From Methanomicrobiales archaeon (GTDB lineage: Archaea > Halobacteriota > Methanomicrobia > Methanomicrobiales > JACTUA01): a stretch of DNA of 63,457 bases. Below, in pieces: positions 36,481-44,598 of this stretch. The DNA lies in NCBI GenBank assembly GCA_030019205.1, contig JASEFH010000015.1, forward strand, positions 1 through 63,457. The letters run 5' to 3'. The notes under the pieces are model-generated. The model was not told where the DNA came from, did no database searches, and saw only the letters and a program-made list of their open reading frames with translations. The position numbers and the translations under genes were made by a program. Position 1 is the stretch's first letter, and each line of letters starts with the position of its first letter.

Positions 36481-37773
36481 TCAAGGAACCAGGCGGTGCC
36501 GATCCCGCGGGAAGAGCACCGCCTCGCGGATGTTGGGGAGGCCGAGCATGGTCATCACAAGCCGCTCGGCCCCCAGACCCCAGCCGGCGTGCGGGGGCAT
36601 GCCATACCGGAACGGCTTCAAGTAGAACTCGAAGTTCTCCGGCGTCAGCCCTTTTGCCCGGATCTGGTCCACGAGCAGATCGTGCTGGTGCACGCGCTGT
36701 GCACCGCTCGCGAGCTCCATCCTCGGATGCATCAGATCGAAGGCCTTGCAGAGTTCCGGTTTCTCCGGGTACGGCATGGCATAGTAGGGGCGGATCGTCG
36801 TGGGCCAGTCCACGATGAAATAGTGCTCGCCGATCTCCTCGCCCAGAGCCTTCTCCGCCGCCGTGCCGATATCGTCTCCAAAGGCGATCCTCTCACCGGT
36901 CCTCGTCGCCGCGATATCGATCGCGTCCCCGTAGGAGACGCGCGGAAACGGCGTTCTGGGCACCTCGAATCCGTCAAGGCCCAGCTCGGCGAGGGAATCG
37001 CCGTTCTTCTCCCGCACCCGGCGGTAGATGTGGACGATCAGGTCCTCCAGAATCTGCATCACGTCGCGGTGATCCGCAAAGGAGACCTCGATATCGATCG
37101 ATGTGGCCTCGTTCAGGTGCTTGGTGGTGTTGTGCTCCTCCGCCCGAAAGATGGGGCCGATCTCCAGCACCTTCTCGAATCCCGCTGCCATCATCATCTG
37201 CTTGTAGAGCTGCGGGCTCTGGTTGAGGAACGCCTCCTTCTCGAAGTAGGCGATCGGGAAGAGCTCCGTTCCCCCCTCGGTTGCAGCCGCAACAATCTTG
37301 GGGGTGGCGATATGAACGAACCCGCGGTCCGCGAAGAATCCGTTCACCGCCTGCATCGCCGTGCTGCGGATCAGGAATACGGCCGTTACCCGAGGTTTCC
37401 GCAGGTCCAGGAATCGGGCATCCAGGCGGGTGTCCAGTTCCGCCGGCACCTTCTCCACCACATCGAGGGGGAGCGGGGTGGCAGCGGTGCTGAGTATCTC
37501 CAGGCTCGCGGGGATCAGCTCCCGCCCCCCGGGCGCCTTGTCGATCGCCTTCACGACACCCGATACCCGAACCACGGACTCCCGATTGAGAGTGTTGATC
37601 GCGGCAAGAACACCTTCGGGAGCCTTTTTCTTGGCGATGGTAACCTGGATGATTCCGGTTCGGTCCCGCACGAGGCAGAAGAACAATCCGCCCAGATCGC
37701 GGATCTCATGCACCCAGCCCTGGATCTCTGCGGTGCTCGTATACGGAGTCACTTCACGGATTGGAACGCTCAT
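36481..37773 (-). CDS. aspS: Aspartyl-tRNA synthetase, archaeal type
   Basis: A 430-residue class II synthetase. The N-terminal OB-fold (about 1-100: [20 protein letters not shown]) binds the anticodon. Class II motif 2 is [17 protein letters not shown] near 208, and motif 3 [16 protein letters not shown] near 400. The length and lack of the bacterial GAD insert mark the archaeal type, which is often nondiscriminating and charges tRNA-Asn too; that is not decidable here. TATA-like GTATAAAAC at 37811-37819 on the minus strand suggests a leader of about 15 bases. No Shine-Dalgarno sequence is visible. Confidence 0.95.
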   Translation of the reverse strand: MSVPIREVTPYTSTAEIQGWVHEIRDLGGLFFCLVRDRTGIIQVTIAKKKAPEGVLAAINTLNRESVVRVSGVVKAIDKAPGGRELIPASLEILSTAATPLPLDVVEKVPAELDTRLDARFLDLRKPRVTAVFLIRSTAMQAVNGFFADRGFVHIATPKIVAAATEGGTELFPIAYFEKEAFLNQSPQLYKQMMMAAGFEKVLEIGPIFRAEEHNTTKHLNEATSIDIEVSFADHRDVMQILEDLIVHIYRRVREKNGDSLAELGLDGFEVPRTPFPRVSYGDAIDIAATRTGERIAFGDDIGTAAEKALGEEIGEHYFIVDWPTTIRPYYAMPYPEKPELCKAFDLMHPRMELASGAQRVHQHDLLVDQIRAKGLTPENFEFYLKPFRYGMPPHAGWGLGAERLVMTMLGLPNIREAVLFPRDRHRLVP

Positions 37774-37923
37774 GTGAACTCTATACCGTTGGTGCCGGGG
37801 GGATATAGGGTTTTATACCCACGACCGCAGCCGGCATCGCACCGGCTCCGCAGGCAGGATCGGGAAGGGCCCCATGCCGCTGCCAGCGCGATCGTGCGCG
37901 GGAGCATCTCCAGCACGGCACCG

Positions 37924-38199
37924 TCAGGCTTTCTCTTCGACCGCCTTCAGGCGGAGGAGCGGTTCCAGGGAGCGGGCATCGCCGATGCGCCCCAGGAGGT
38001 CTTCGGCCTCCACAGATACCGCCATTCTGTCCTGGACCCGTGAAACCCATGCATCGGAACTTCTCGCCGCCTCCTCCGCCCCACGGGCTTCCCGATCCCC
38101 GATCTTCCTGCCATCGGCGAACGCCCGCATCAGCCCGCGGATGTCCCTGCGCTCCCGAATCCGCTCCCGCAGCGTCCGGTATAATCCTCCTCTCTCCAT
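37924..38199 (-). CDS. Small HEAT-repeat-like hypothetical protein
   Basis: A 91-residue charged helical protein. The C-terminal part (VEAEDLLGRIGDARSLEPLL) looks like one HEAT/PBS-lyase-type repeat; the N-terminal part is Arg-rich (LYRTLRERIRERRDIRGL). I set the start at ATG 38199, with GGTGAGGGG a few bases upstream. A TATA box on the minus strand (GCATATATAGAG, 38252-38242) predicts a start near 38222. Promoter, binding site and frame agree, so the gene is probably real. It may act as a small partner of larger HEAT proteins; no function is known. Confidence 0.65.
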   Translation of the reverse strand: MERGGLYRTLRERIRERRDIRGLMRAFADGRKIGDREARGAEEAARSSDAWVSRVQDRMAVSVEAEDLLGRIGDARSLEPLLRLKAVEEKA

Positions 38200-38241
38200 T
38201 CCGCCCCTCACCGCGCAGCTACTCATGAGTATTCCGGAACA

Positions 38242-38252
38242 CTCTATATATG
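38242..38252 (-). promoter_or_regulatory. TATA box of the small HEAT-like gene
   Basis: GCATATATAGA on the minus strand lies about 45-50 bases before ATG 38199. With the usual spacing it gives a leader of about 23 bases carrying GGTGAGGGG. Confidence 0.55.
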
Positions 38253-38349
38253 CTTCGCTTTTTGTCTCACGCACGTATCTGCGGCGCAGATTCCCGTGAC
38301 GATTCCCGCCTGCCCCTGCCCTTCGGTAAGCTTGATGGGGAAGTGCGGG

Positions 38350-38359
38350 ATATTAATAT
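38350..38359 (+). promoter_or_regulatory. TATA box of the zinc-ribbon membrane protein gene
   Basis: The palindrome ATATTAATAT lies 48-57 bases before ATG 38407, placing the transcript start near 38380. The surrounding DNA is GC-rich. Confidence 0.5.
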
Positions 38360-38406
38360 GCACTCTGCGGGGCGGCTCGATCAGGGCGGCCCCGCGATAC
38401 GTCATC

Positions 38407-38775
38407 ATGAAGATCAATCTCACGCGATACATGCTCTACCTGGTGCGGTGGCAGGCCAGCACACCGCTCCTCGCCGGCGTGCTGATCCTGCTCGCCGCCC
38501 TGGATACGCTGACGGCAACGATCGTCGCCAACCTGATCGGCGGCCTCATCTTCTTCTGGGTCGACCGCTTCATCTTCACATCGCGCCGATTTTCAGCCCA
38601 GTGGGAGGTGAAGGAGAACATCCGGTGCGTCGACTGCGGGAGGACGGCGCGGGGCTACCGTCTCGTGAAGACGGCAAACTACGACCGCACAGATGACAGG
38701 GCGCCTCAGTTCCGTTGCGAATCCTGCTCGCAGATCAAGACTGCGGAGTTGAAGAAGCGGGGGGTGCAGCTGTAG
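38407..38775 (+). CDS. Small membrane protein with C-terminal zinc ribbon
   Basis: A 122-residue protein. Two hydrophobic segments (residues about 18-30 LLAGVLILLAALDTL, and 36-50 IVANLIGGLIFFWV) are followed by a soluble domain with CVDCGRTARGY and CESCSQIK, a CxxC...CxxC pair about 34 residues apart that should bind zinc. The start is set at ATG 38407 from the TATA position; codons upstream of it are not protein-like. It is unclear whether the ribbon faces the cytoplasm. No family name is known to me. Confidence 0.75.
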   Translation: MKINLTRYMLYLVRWQASTPLLAGVLILLAALDTLTATIVANLIGGLIFFWVDRFIFTSRRFSAQWEVKENIRCVDCGRTARGYRLVKTANYDRTDDRAPQFRCESCSQIKTAELKKRGVQL

Positions 38776-38825
38776 CCGTCCCTGCCAAATCGTGCCTTGG
38801 ATGAACGAGGTTCCGCTATCGCCCC

Positions 38826-38852
38826 CGGATCCCTCCCGGAAGGGAGGATCCT
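38826..38852. terminator. Hairpin, possible 3' end of the zinc-ribbon gene
   Basis: GATCCCTCCC, loop GGAA, GGGAGGATC forms a stem of about ten pairs with one bulge, 50 bases after the stop at 38775. No T-run follows, so it is a weak candidate for termination. Read on the minus strand the area (CTCCCTTC, then GCGATAG) also recalls the dispersed stem-loop element. Confidence 0.35.
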
Positions 38853-38883
38853 GACGGATGCACCGCCCAATCCCCTCCGCAAC

Positions 38884-38892
38884 CTATATATG
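38884..38892 (+). promoter_or_regulatory. TATA box upstream of the TIGR04255 gene
   Basis: CTATATATG lies about 150 bases before ATG 39039. Transcription near 38915 would give a leader of about 120 bases, or a start codon between the two points. Confidence 0.5.
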
Positions 38893-39038
38893 TGAAAATG
38901 GCGACAGAACGCACAACCGGGAAGCGATATCCCCGGCGGCGGGTGCCCCCGGTGCGAAAGGCGCGGGCTGAACGCCGGCCGGGCACACCTGCTGCGCCAC
39001 GATCGTCCGTTGCTGCCCCGGCACCAGGAGAAAGCCGC

Positions 39039-39809
39039 ATGAGGAGAGAGTACATCAACTCCCCGATCGAGGAGGCAATCTGCGAATTCCGGATGTCACC
39101 GGAGACAGACTGGGATCTGGCGGTTCCCGGCCTGTACTACGACCGCATACGAGAGGAGCTCCCCACACGCGAGCAGCGGAGAGTGCGGAGCGTGGAACTC
39201 GTCATGGGAACCGAAGGGCTGATGGAGGAGCTGCTGGTCCAGGACAGGATGTTCTTCTTCACCCCCGACAGGAGCATCGGCATCCAGATCGGACCGAAGT
39301 TCCTGGGCGTCAACGTCCTGAAACCCTATCCGTCCTGGCAGCGTTTCCGCCCCCGGATCGAGCATGCCCTCCGTATACTGACCGAGACCGTTAATGTCAA
39401 GGGCATCTATGGCATGAGCCTGCGCTACATCAATCTCGTCCAGGCGCCGGGCCTCGACGTCGACCCGGAGGAGTACTTCGAGTTTCTCCCGCGGTTCGGC
39501 ACGGGATTTCCCGTCCATGCCGACAGTTTCATGGTCGGCGCGGAGCTGCCCTTCTTCGACGGCCAGGACGCCTGCCGCATCGAGGTGAGTGATGGCATCC
39601 CCAGCATGCCGGATTCGACCGCTTTCCTCCTGAACATCGAGTACTTCCTCGCCGAACCGGAGTCGGTCCCCATCGATTCGGCGATGGACTGGCTCGACCG
39701 GGCTCACGCAAAGACGATCGAACTATTCGAGGCCAGCATCACGGACAAAGCACGGGAGCTCTTCGGGATCGCCGCGGAGCCGGAGACTGCAGCGGGCGAG
39801 GCCGCCTGA
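39039..39809 (+). CDS. TIGR04255 family protein
   Basis: A 256-residue protein of the sporadically distributed TIGR04255 family, recognised by NSPIEEAICEFRM at the start and SLRYINLVQAPG with FLLNIEYFL in the second half. The function is unknown; members occur in scattered bacteria and archaea. ATG 39039 has AGGAG nine bases upstream, and the family pattern begins there. The frame is open back to 38892, but that stretch is Arg/Pro-rich and overlaps the probable TATA box region. The C terminus is acidic. The patchy distribution hints at transfer, though codon use looks like its neighbours. Confidence 0.75.
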   Translation: MRREYINSPIEEAICEFRMSPETDWDLAVPGLYYDRIREELPTREQRRVRSVELVMGTEGLMEELLVQDRMFFFTPDRSIGIQIGPKFLGVNVLKPYPSWQRFRPRIEHALRILTETVNVKGIYGMSLRYINLVQAPGLDVDPEEYFEFLPRFGTGFPVHADSFMVGAELPFFDGQDACRIEVSDGIPSMPDSTAFLLNIEYFLAEPESVPIDSAMDWLDRAHAKTIELFEASITDKARELFGIAAEPETAAGEAA

Positions 39810-39894
39810 GTGCGGTGAGCGGGAAACCTGACACTTTCCCGATCTCCTGCCGTCTGGTCAGCATCGCCCGGGATGATTGCCGCGGGGGAGGGCG

Positions 39895-40161
39895 TCATCC
39901 TCTCTCCCGCCGCAGCTGTTTCAGGAGATTCTCCACGGCAGCTGGATCGGCCATATCGCTAAAGCGGGCAGAGGCTCTCGGGTCCCCCTCCCGGGCGAGG
40001 GCCTGCAGCTCCGACCGGGGGTCCAGCAGCTCGCTCATCGCGAGCGCTGAACGGTCGGTAGCGGTGCCCTTCGGAAAGGCGGATCCCCGAACCATCGTCT
40101 CGAGCAGCTCAAGGTTGTCCGGCGCCTCCTTCCCGACCCTGAAAAATTTCAGCAGCCCCAA
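39895..40161 (-). CDS. Hypothetical 88-residue protein
   Basis: A short charged protein (starts GLLKFFRVGKEAPDNLELLE, ends NLLKQLRRERG) with no recognised domain, signal or membrane span. It is predicted mostly helical. A very AT-rich block directly upstream (40180-40262) supplies ample TATA-like sequence, for example around ATTAAAATAT. No good ribosome binding site precedes the ATG. The amino-acid pattern is unlike the nearby chance frames, so I think it is real. Confidence 0.55.
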   Translation of the reverse strand: MGLLKFFRVGKEAPDNLELLETMVRGSAFPKGTATDRSALAMSELLDPRSELQALAREGDPRASARFSDMADPAAVENLLKQLRRERG

Positions 40162-40179
40162 GGGATTCGCTCCGTTCGG

Positions 40180-40275
40180 ATCTCATCTAATATTTTAAAA
40201 TTCTAATATATTAAAATATCTATTTTCGATTAATTAAATTTTTTATAAATTATTATATTTCATCAAATTTTATTG
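40180..40275. other. AT-rich island between cofD and a hypothetical gene
   Basis: Nearly 100 bases are about 85% A+T inside GC-rich DNA, made of runs such as AATATATTAAAATATC and TTAATTAAATTTTTTATAAA. It covers the last codons of cofD (encoding LISNKI) and the promoter region of the downstream gene. On the minus strand it has no long pure T-tract but many short T-runs, so it could end the cofD transcript as well as start the next. Confidence 0.6.
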
Positions 40276-41168
40276 CTTATTAATCCGATCAAAGCCTCTG
40301 ACAGCGTTATGCTCTTCTCGACAGTCACCATCAGGGTATCCAGCCTCGCCGCCCCCTCGATGGATACGGGATCGCGGACGTCCTGGACGAAGAGGTCAAC
40401 GAACTCTTCGTACAGCCTGTACGTTCCCAGAGAACTGGCCTCGCATCCCCAGGCCCGCATCAGCTCGGCGGCCGGTCCGCTCACCGGGCGGTCACCGATG
40501 AACGGGCTGACCGCCACCACGAACGCATTGAGCAGCGCCGGGATCACGCCCTCGCACTCGAGGATGGGGGATATGGAAGTCACCGGGTTGCTGGGGCCGA
40601 TTACCACGGCATCGCTCTCCTCGATGGCGGCGAGCACCGCATCCGTCGCGGCAGGACGGTCCTTGCTCCTCCGCAGGACATCCTGCACCGCGAGCTGCCC
40701 CCGGTGCTTCACCCAGTACTCCTGGAAGTGGAGCAGACCCTGCTCCGTCTGGATGCAGGTGGTCACCGTATCGTCGGTCATGGGCAGGATCCGCGCCGCC
40801 ACGCCCAGCTTCTGCGCGAGCATGGCGGTGCACTCCGTGAGGGTCTTCCCCTCCCGGAGCAGATTGCCCCGCAGTATCTGCACGGCGCGGTCCCGGTCTC
40901 CGATGCGGATGAACTCGTCCCCGCCCAGTTCCCGCAGGACTTCGTGCGTGCGGAAGGTGTCATCGCGGATGCCCCACCAGGTCTCCGTGTTCAGGATGCC
41001 GCCGAAGAGGTAGAGAACGGTATCCACATCCGGGGAGATGTGGTTGCCCGAGATCCAAATGTCCTCGGCAGTGTTGACGATGACGCTGATCGCAGCGTCT
41101 CCCAGCACCTCCCGCATGCCGCGGAGGAGCTTGGGCGTACCGGTTCCCCCCGACAGGAATGTTATCAT
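40263..41168 (-). CDS. cofD: 2-phospho-L-lactate transferase
   Basis: CofD joins lactyl phosphate (or phosphoenolpyruvate)-guanosine diphosphate to Fo in coenzyme F420 synthesis. The 301-residue protein has the signature [18 protein letters not shown] at its start, [19 protein letters not shown] near 35 and [13 protein letters not shown] near 185. I chose ATG 41168: TATA-like ATTCTTTAAT lies about 27 bases upstream, so the mRNA is probably leaderless; a start at 41186 adds six residues. The last six residues fall in the AT-rich island. It is transcribed alone. Confidence 0.94.
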   Translation of the reverse strand: MITFLSGGTGTPKLLRGMREVLGDAAISVIVNTAEDIWISGNHISPDVDTVLYLFGGILNTETWWGIRDDTFRTHEVLRELGGDEFIRIGDRDRAVQILRGNLLREGKTLTECTAMLAQKLGVAARILPMTDDTVTTCIQTEQGLLHFQEYWVKHRGQLAVQDVLRRSKDRPAATDAVLAAIEESDAVVIGPSNPVTSISPILECEGVIPALLNAFVVAVSPFIGDRPVSGPAAELMRAWGCEASSLGTYRLYEEFVDLFVQDVRDPVSIEGAARLDTLMVTVEKSITLSEALIGLISNKI

Positions 41169-41325
41169 CAGCAGTACATGCGTCATTCCATTAAAGAATC
41201 TGCATCATTTCGTTTCCGCCGGCAGCGGCATCTGTTCTGCCGCAGCCGGCACTGCGGCATGACGTGCTGCCACGACCCCCTCTATCCCTTCAATGGGTTC
41301 CAATCGCTCCGCATACCCCCGGTAA

Positions 41326-41374
41326 CATTTATTATCCTCCATTGTCTGAATAATCCATGCCCATCTCAGGGTGA
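41326..41374 (+). promoter_or_regulatory. Promoter and ribosome binding site of the EF-Tu-like gene
   Basis: ACATTTATTATCC at 41326-41338 is a TATA box; GGGTGA at 41369-41374 is a good ribosome binding site 5 bases before ATG 41380. The leader would be about 22 bases. Confidence 0.55.
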
Positions 41375-41379
41375 GCGGA

Positions 41380-41628
41380 ATGGAGAGGTTGATCGGCGAA
41401 GTGACACACTACTTTCCCCGGATCGGGGTCGCTGCCGTGCGGCTCGACGACGATCTCAGCGCCGGGGATGCGGTGATCGTGCGGGGGGCCAGGACAAACT
41501 TCAGCCAGACGGTGAGTTCGCTGCAGCTGGAGCACCGGACCGTCTCCCGAGGCCTCAAAGGGCAGGAGATCGGCATGAAGGTGGATCAGCGGGTCCATAC
41601 CGGCGACAGGATCTACCGGCTGCTCTGA
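41380..41628 (+). CDS. Translation elongation factor-like (EF-Tu domain 2) small protein
   Basis: An 82-residue beta-barrel protein like domain 2 of EF-Tu (GEVTHYFPRIGVAAVRLDD, LSAGDAVIVRGARTNF, KGQEIGMKVDQRVHTGDRIY). Archaea often encode such stand-alone domains, sometimes next to peptidase U32 genes; none is adjacent here. It has no GTPase domain. ATG 41380 is favoured over GTG 41371 because GGGTGA would be part of the coding region for the latter. Its role is unknown and may involve RNA. Confidence 0.8.
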   Translation: MERLIGEVTHYFPRIGVAAVRLDDDLSAGDAVIVRGARTNFSQTVSSLQLEHRTVSRGLKGQEIGMKVDQRVHTGDRIYRLL

Positions 41629-42295
41629 AGCTCCCCCGTCGGGTGCATGCACCTTCCGGGCAGAGCAGCGGATGCACTCCCGCTTGATGATGCCCTGCCA
41701 AATGATGCGAGCGGTGTACGGGACGGCAGCGGAGACCGCGGGGGGAGCGCGGAGATACGGAAGCACAGCCTGCGGGGCCGTAGCGGCGCCCTCTCTTCGT
41801 GCCATCCCGAAGTCTTCGGGATGAAGGCTGGACTGCAGCGAGTGACCGGAGAGGCGCTTCCAGGATTCCGCCGGTCCCCTCGCGGCCATCGGAATTGCTG
41901 TGCGGAGGAGGGAGTGCATCAGCGGCAGCGATGGGTCGGGAGGTGCGAGGCGATGATCGAGTCGGTTTCGCGGTAGAACCCCTCCATCTCCCCCGAAACC
42001 CATGCCCCATGACTCCCTCCTGCGAGGATGCGGATCTCATCGCATGCGGGCATGCGAGATCCCTTCCCCGATGCGATACGTCCGCATCATTCATCCCTGT
42101 ACGATACACCCACGGGATCTGTCTTCTCCCGATCCGAGGCGCTTCCCTCCTGCGCGGGAGTGAGGCAGCAACCCGGGGACGCGGGAGAAGCATGCCGTAC
42201 CAGCATCCACGGCGCCGCACTGCCTCCGGGCAGCGGAACACCCGCACGCACGCGAAAGGAAAGAGTTAATAATCCGGGAACCGCGTGGTTCTCGT
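41629..42295. other. Gene-free gap, 0.67 kb
   Basis: No gene is recognised. There are short palindromes, for example TCATCGCATGCGGGCATGCGA near 42038-42058. The TATA box of the HNH gene closes the gap. Confidence 0.45.
42263..42273 (+). promoter_or_regulatory. TATA box of the HNH gene
   Basis: AGTTAATAATC lies 23-33 bases before ATG 42296, and no ribosome binding site is present. This geometry fits a leaderless transcript. Confidence 0.55.
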
Positions 42296-42676
42296 ATGCC
42301 GATGACGGAGCCCTACGGCATCACGCAGGAGATATCGAGGAAGATCAAGATCGCCGTGGAGGGGCGGTGCGAGGTATGCCAGGAGACCTGCAGCCTGCCA
42401 GACCTCCGGATCCACCCGATTCCCGGCGGGGACCATCCCGACCTTCAGCGGAACATCCTGATTCTCTGCCGCCTCTGCCACACCCACGTGCACGCTCTGC
42501 CGGTCCCTCCAGAGCAGCAGAGGGCATGGGTGGATCGCCGCCCCATCGTGACGCGGAAGGCGATCCGGCGGATCATGGGATACCGCCTGAAGCCCTACAT
42601 CCCCCCGGATTCCGGGGATCCGGCAGAGCTGTTCGCCGAGGCTGCGCGGAGCTGGGGGCTCAACGGCTCCGGCTGA
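42296..42676 (+). CDS. HNH-type zinc finger nuclease domain protein
   Basis: A 126-residue protein. Residues 24-68 form an HNH-like fold: CEVC, then IHPIPGGDHPDLQRN, ILILCRLCHTHVH. The two CxxC pairs would bind zinc; the usual HH at the first strand is HP here, with the N and final H kept, so nuclease activity is likely but not certain. HNH proteins act in repair, restriction and mobile elements; no such partner is adjacent. ATG 42296 agrees with the TATA spacing; ATG 42302 would also work. Confidence 0.75.
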   Translation: MPMTEPYGITQEISRKIKIAVEGRCEVCQETCSLPDLRIHPIPGGDHPDLQRNILILCRLCHTHVHALPVPPEQQRAWVDRRPIVTRKAIRRIMGYRLKPYIPPDSGDPAELFAEAARSWGLNGSG

Positions 42677-42731
42677 TGTTGCGGGTATTCGCGGGCATTT
42701 TAAGGGGTGCGGTGACCCCTCGCTGAAACCG

Positions 42732-42740
42732 TTTTTATAC
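42732..42740 (+). promoter_or_regulatory. TATA box of the HD hydrolase gene
   Basis: TTTTTATAC lies about 85 bases before ATG 42821, giving a leader near 58 bases. It follows the HNH gene stop by 55 bases, so the two genes are probably separate units. Confidence 0.5.
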
Positions 42741-42820
42741 TCCCGTGCCGATATACCTGTGCAGAACGGGGTGCCACCGACCCGGAGGAGTCGCCAGGGC
42801 GTCCCGCCCCAAGGATTGCC

Positions 42821-44026
42821 ATGAAGATCATCAAGGATCCGGTGCACGGATTTGTCGAGGTGGACGACACCGCTCTTCGGCTGCTCGACTCTCCTCCCCT
42901 GCAGAGGCTCCGCTACGTCAAACAGCTCGGGTTCACCTACCTGGTATACCCGGGAGCGATCCACACGCGGTTCGAGCATTCGCTCGGGACCATGCACCTC
43001 GCGGTCCTGATGTGCCGCAAGCTCTCCCTGTCCCCGGCTGAGACGCTCCTCGTTGCATCCAGCGCCCTGCTCCACGACATCGGGCACGGCCCCTTCTCCC
43101 ACGCCCTCGAACCGTTCATGCAGGAGTTCCTGGGCTGGGGGCACCTGGATGCCGGCGCCCGCCTCATACGGGAAGGGATCGTCGCCGACCTGCTCGAGCG
43201 CGCGGGGATCGAGCCGGCGGAGGCGGCGGAGATGGTGATCGGCCGTCACCCTCTCTCCGGCATCATCCACGGCGACCTGGACGTGGACCGGATGGACTAC
43301 CTGCTGCGGGACGCCCACTACACCGGCGTCCCCTACGGGACGGTGGACGCCCACCGCCTGATTCAGGGGACCATCCGCACCGATGCCGGTCTGATGCTGG
43401 ACGAGAGCGGGATCCACGCCGCCGAGTCCCTGCTGATCGCACGGACGCTGATGCGCCCGTCCGTCTATTTCCACCATGTCAGTCGCATCGCGGAGAGTAT
43501 GCTGGCGTATGCGCTCCACGAGCATCTGCGGGAGGGGGGTGATCTCCCCGCCCTGATGGCGATGGACGATGCCGAGTTCCTGCTCGAACTGCGCCGTTCC
43601 CGGAGTGCGGCAGCGCGGCGGATGGCAGAAGCCGTGTACCGGCGGCAGCTCTTCAAGCGGGCCCTCTATGTGGGGAGCGATCGGGTGAATGTCGCGGCAC
43701 TCCAGAGCGAGAGCGGTTATGCGTCTTCACGGCGGTTCGCGCAGGATATCGCCGAGCGGGCTTCCCTGGACGAGGGCGAGGTGCTCGTCGACATCCCGCC
43801 GATGCCCCGGGACATGGCGGTTCAGGTGCGGGTCCAGAACCGGCACACGGCAACGGTCCTGGAGGAGCTCTCCCCCCTGATCACCACCCTGAACGAGACG
43901 CGGAGGCAGCAGTGGCGCATGGGCGTCTATATGCCCGCACATCACCGTGATAAGGTCGAAGCGGCGGCGACCGAGGTCTTCCACGTGAAGAAGCCCACGC
44001 GGCAGGATAAACTACCGGTAGAGTGA
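42821..44026 (+). CDS. HD-domain phosphohydrolase (SAMHD1/dGTPase-like)
   Basis: A 401-residue metal-dependent phosphohydrolase of the HD superfamily. It begins KIIKDPVHGFVEVDD, the usual start of the SAMHD1-like archaeal group. Metal ligands are visible: H in RFEHSLGTMHLA near 50, HD in LLHDIGHGPFSHALEP near 86-87, and D in HGDLDVDRMDYLLRD near 155. The substrate may be a dNTP or another nucleotide. AAGGAT precedes the ATG. The 3' end runs to within 20 bases of ubiX, and the two may be co-transcribed. Confidence 0.88.
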   Translation: MKIIKDPVHGFVEVDDTALRLLDSPPLQRLRYVKQLGFTYLVYPGAIHTRFEHSLGTMHLAVLMCRKLSLSPAETLLVASSALLHDIGHGPFSHALEPFMQEFLGWGHLDAGARLIREGIVADLLERAGIEPAEAAEMVIGRHPLSGIIHGDLDVDRMDYLLRDAHYTGVPYGTVDAHRLIQGTIRTDAGLMLDESGIHAAESLLIARTLMRPSVYFHHVSRIAESMLAYALHEHLREGGDLPALMAMDDAEFLLELRRSRSAAARRMAEAVYRRQLFKRALYVGSDRVNVAALQSESGYASSRRFAQDIAERASLDEGEVLVDIPPMPRDMAVQVRVQNRHTATVLEELSPLITTLNETRRQQWRMGVYMPAHHRDKVEAAATEVFHVKKPTRQDKLPVE

Positions 44027-44043
44027 AGAGTACTGGAGAAGGC

Positions 44044-44598
44044 ATGGAGAGAGAGTTCGTCATCGGGGTGACGGGAGCGAGCGGAAGCATCTATGCCCGG
44101 CGTCTGCTGGAGGTCCTCTGCCGCTCCCACCGCGTCCACATCATCGTATCGGAAACCGCACGCGAGCTCGCGTCCCACGAAGGGGTGAACCTGGACGGGT
44201 TCGATGCGGCATACTACGACAACCGCGACCTGGCTGCACCCATCGCCAGCGGATCGTACCGCTTCGAGCGGATGGCCATCGTCCCCTGCAGCGCCAAGAC
44301 GCTCGCCGCCGTCAGCCACGGCATGGCGAACACCCTGATCGGGAGGGCGGCGGACGTCGCCCTGAAGGAGCGGAGGGGACTGGTCCTGCTGATGCGCGAG
44401 ATGCCGCTCTCCCGTGTCCACCTGCGGAATATGCTGCTTGCCGACGAGAGCGGGGCGACGGTGATGGTGGCGAGTCCGGGTTTCTACCACCATCCCAGGA
44501 CCATCGACGATCTGGTGGACATGGTGGTGGGGCGCGTCCTCGATCACCTCGGCGTGGAGCACGCACTGATGGCGCGGTGGAGAGGATACGATGCGTGA
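44044..44598 (+). CDS. ubiX: Flavin prenyltransferase UbiX
   Basis: UbiX joins dimethylallyl phosphate to FMN, making the prenyl-FMN cofactor of UbiD decarboxylases. The 184-residue protein has the FMN-site GVTGASGSIYARRLLE near residue 8, VPCSAKTLAAVSHG near 80 and MREMPLSRVHLRNM, all typical. ATG 44044 has GGAG upstream and matches family length; GTG 44023 would overlap the HD gene stop. It overlaps ubiD by 8 bases, showing tight coupling with its client enzyme. Confidence 0.95.
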   Translation: MEREFVIGVTGASGSIYARRLLEVLCRSHRVHIIVSETARELASHEGVNLDGFDAAYYDNRDLAAPIASGSYRFERMAIVPCSAKTLAAVSHGMANTLIGRAADVALKERRGLVLLMREMPLSRVHLRNMLLADESGATVMVASPGFYHHPRTIDDLVDMVVGRVLDHLGVEHALMARWRGYDA

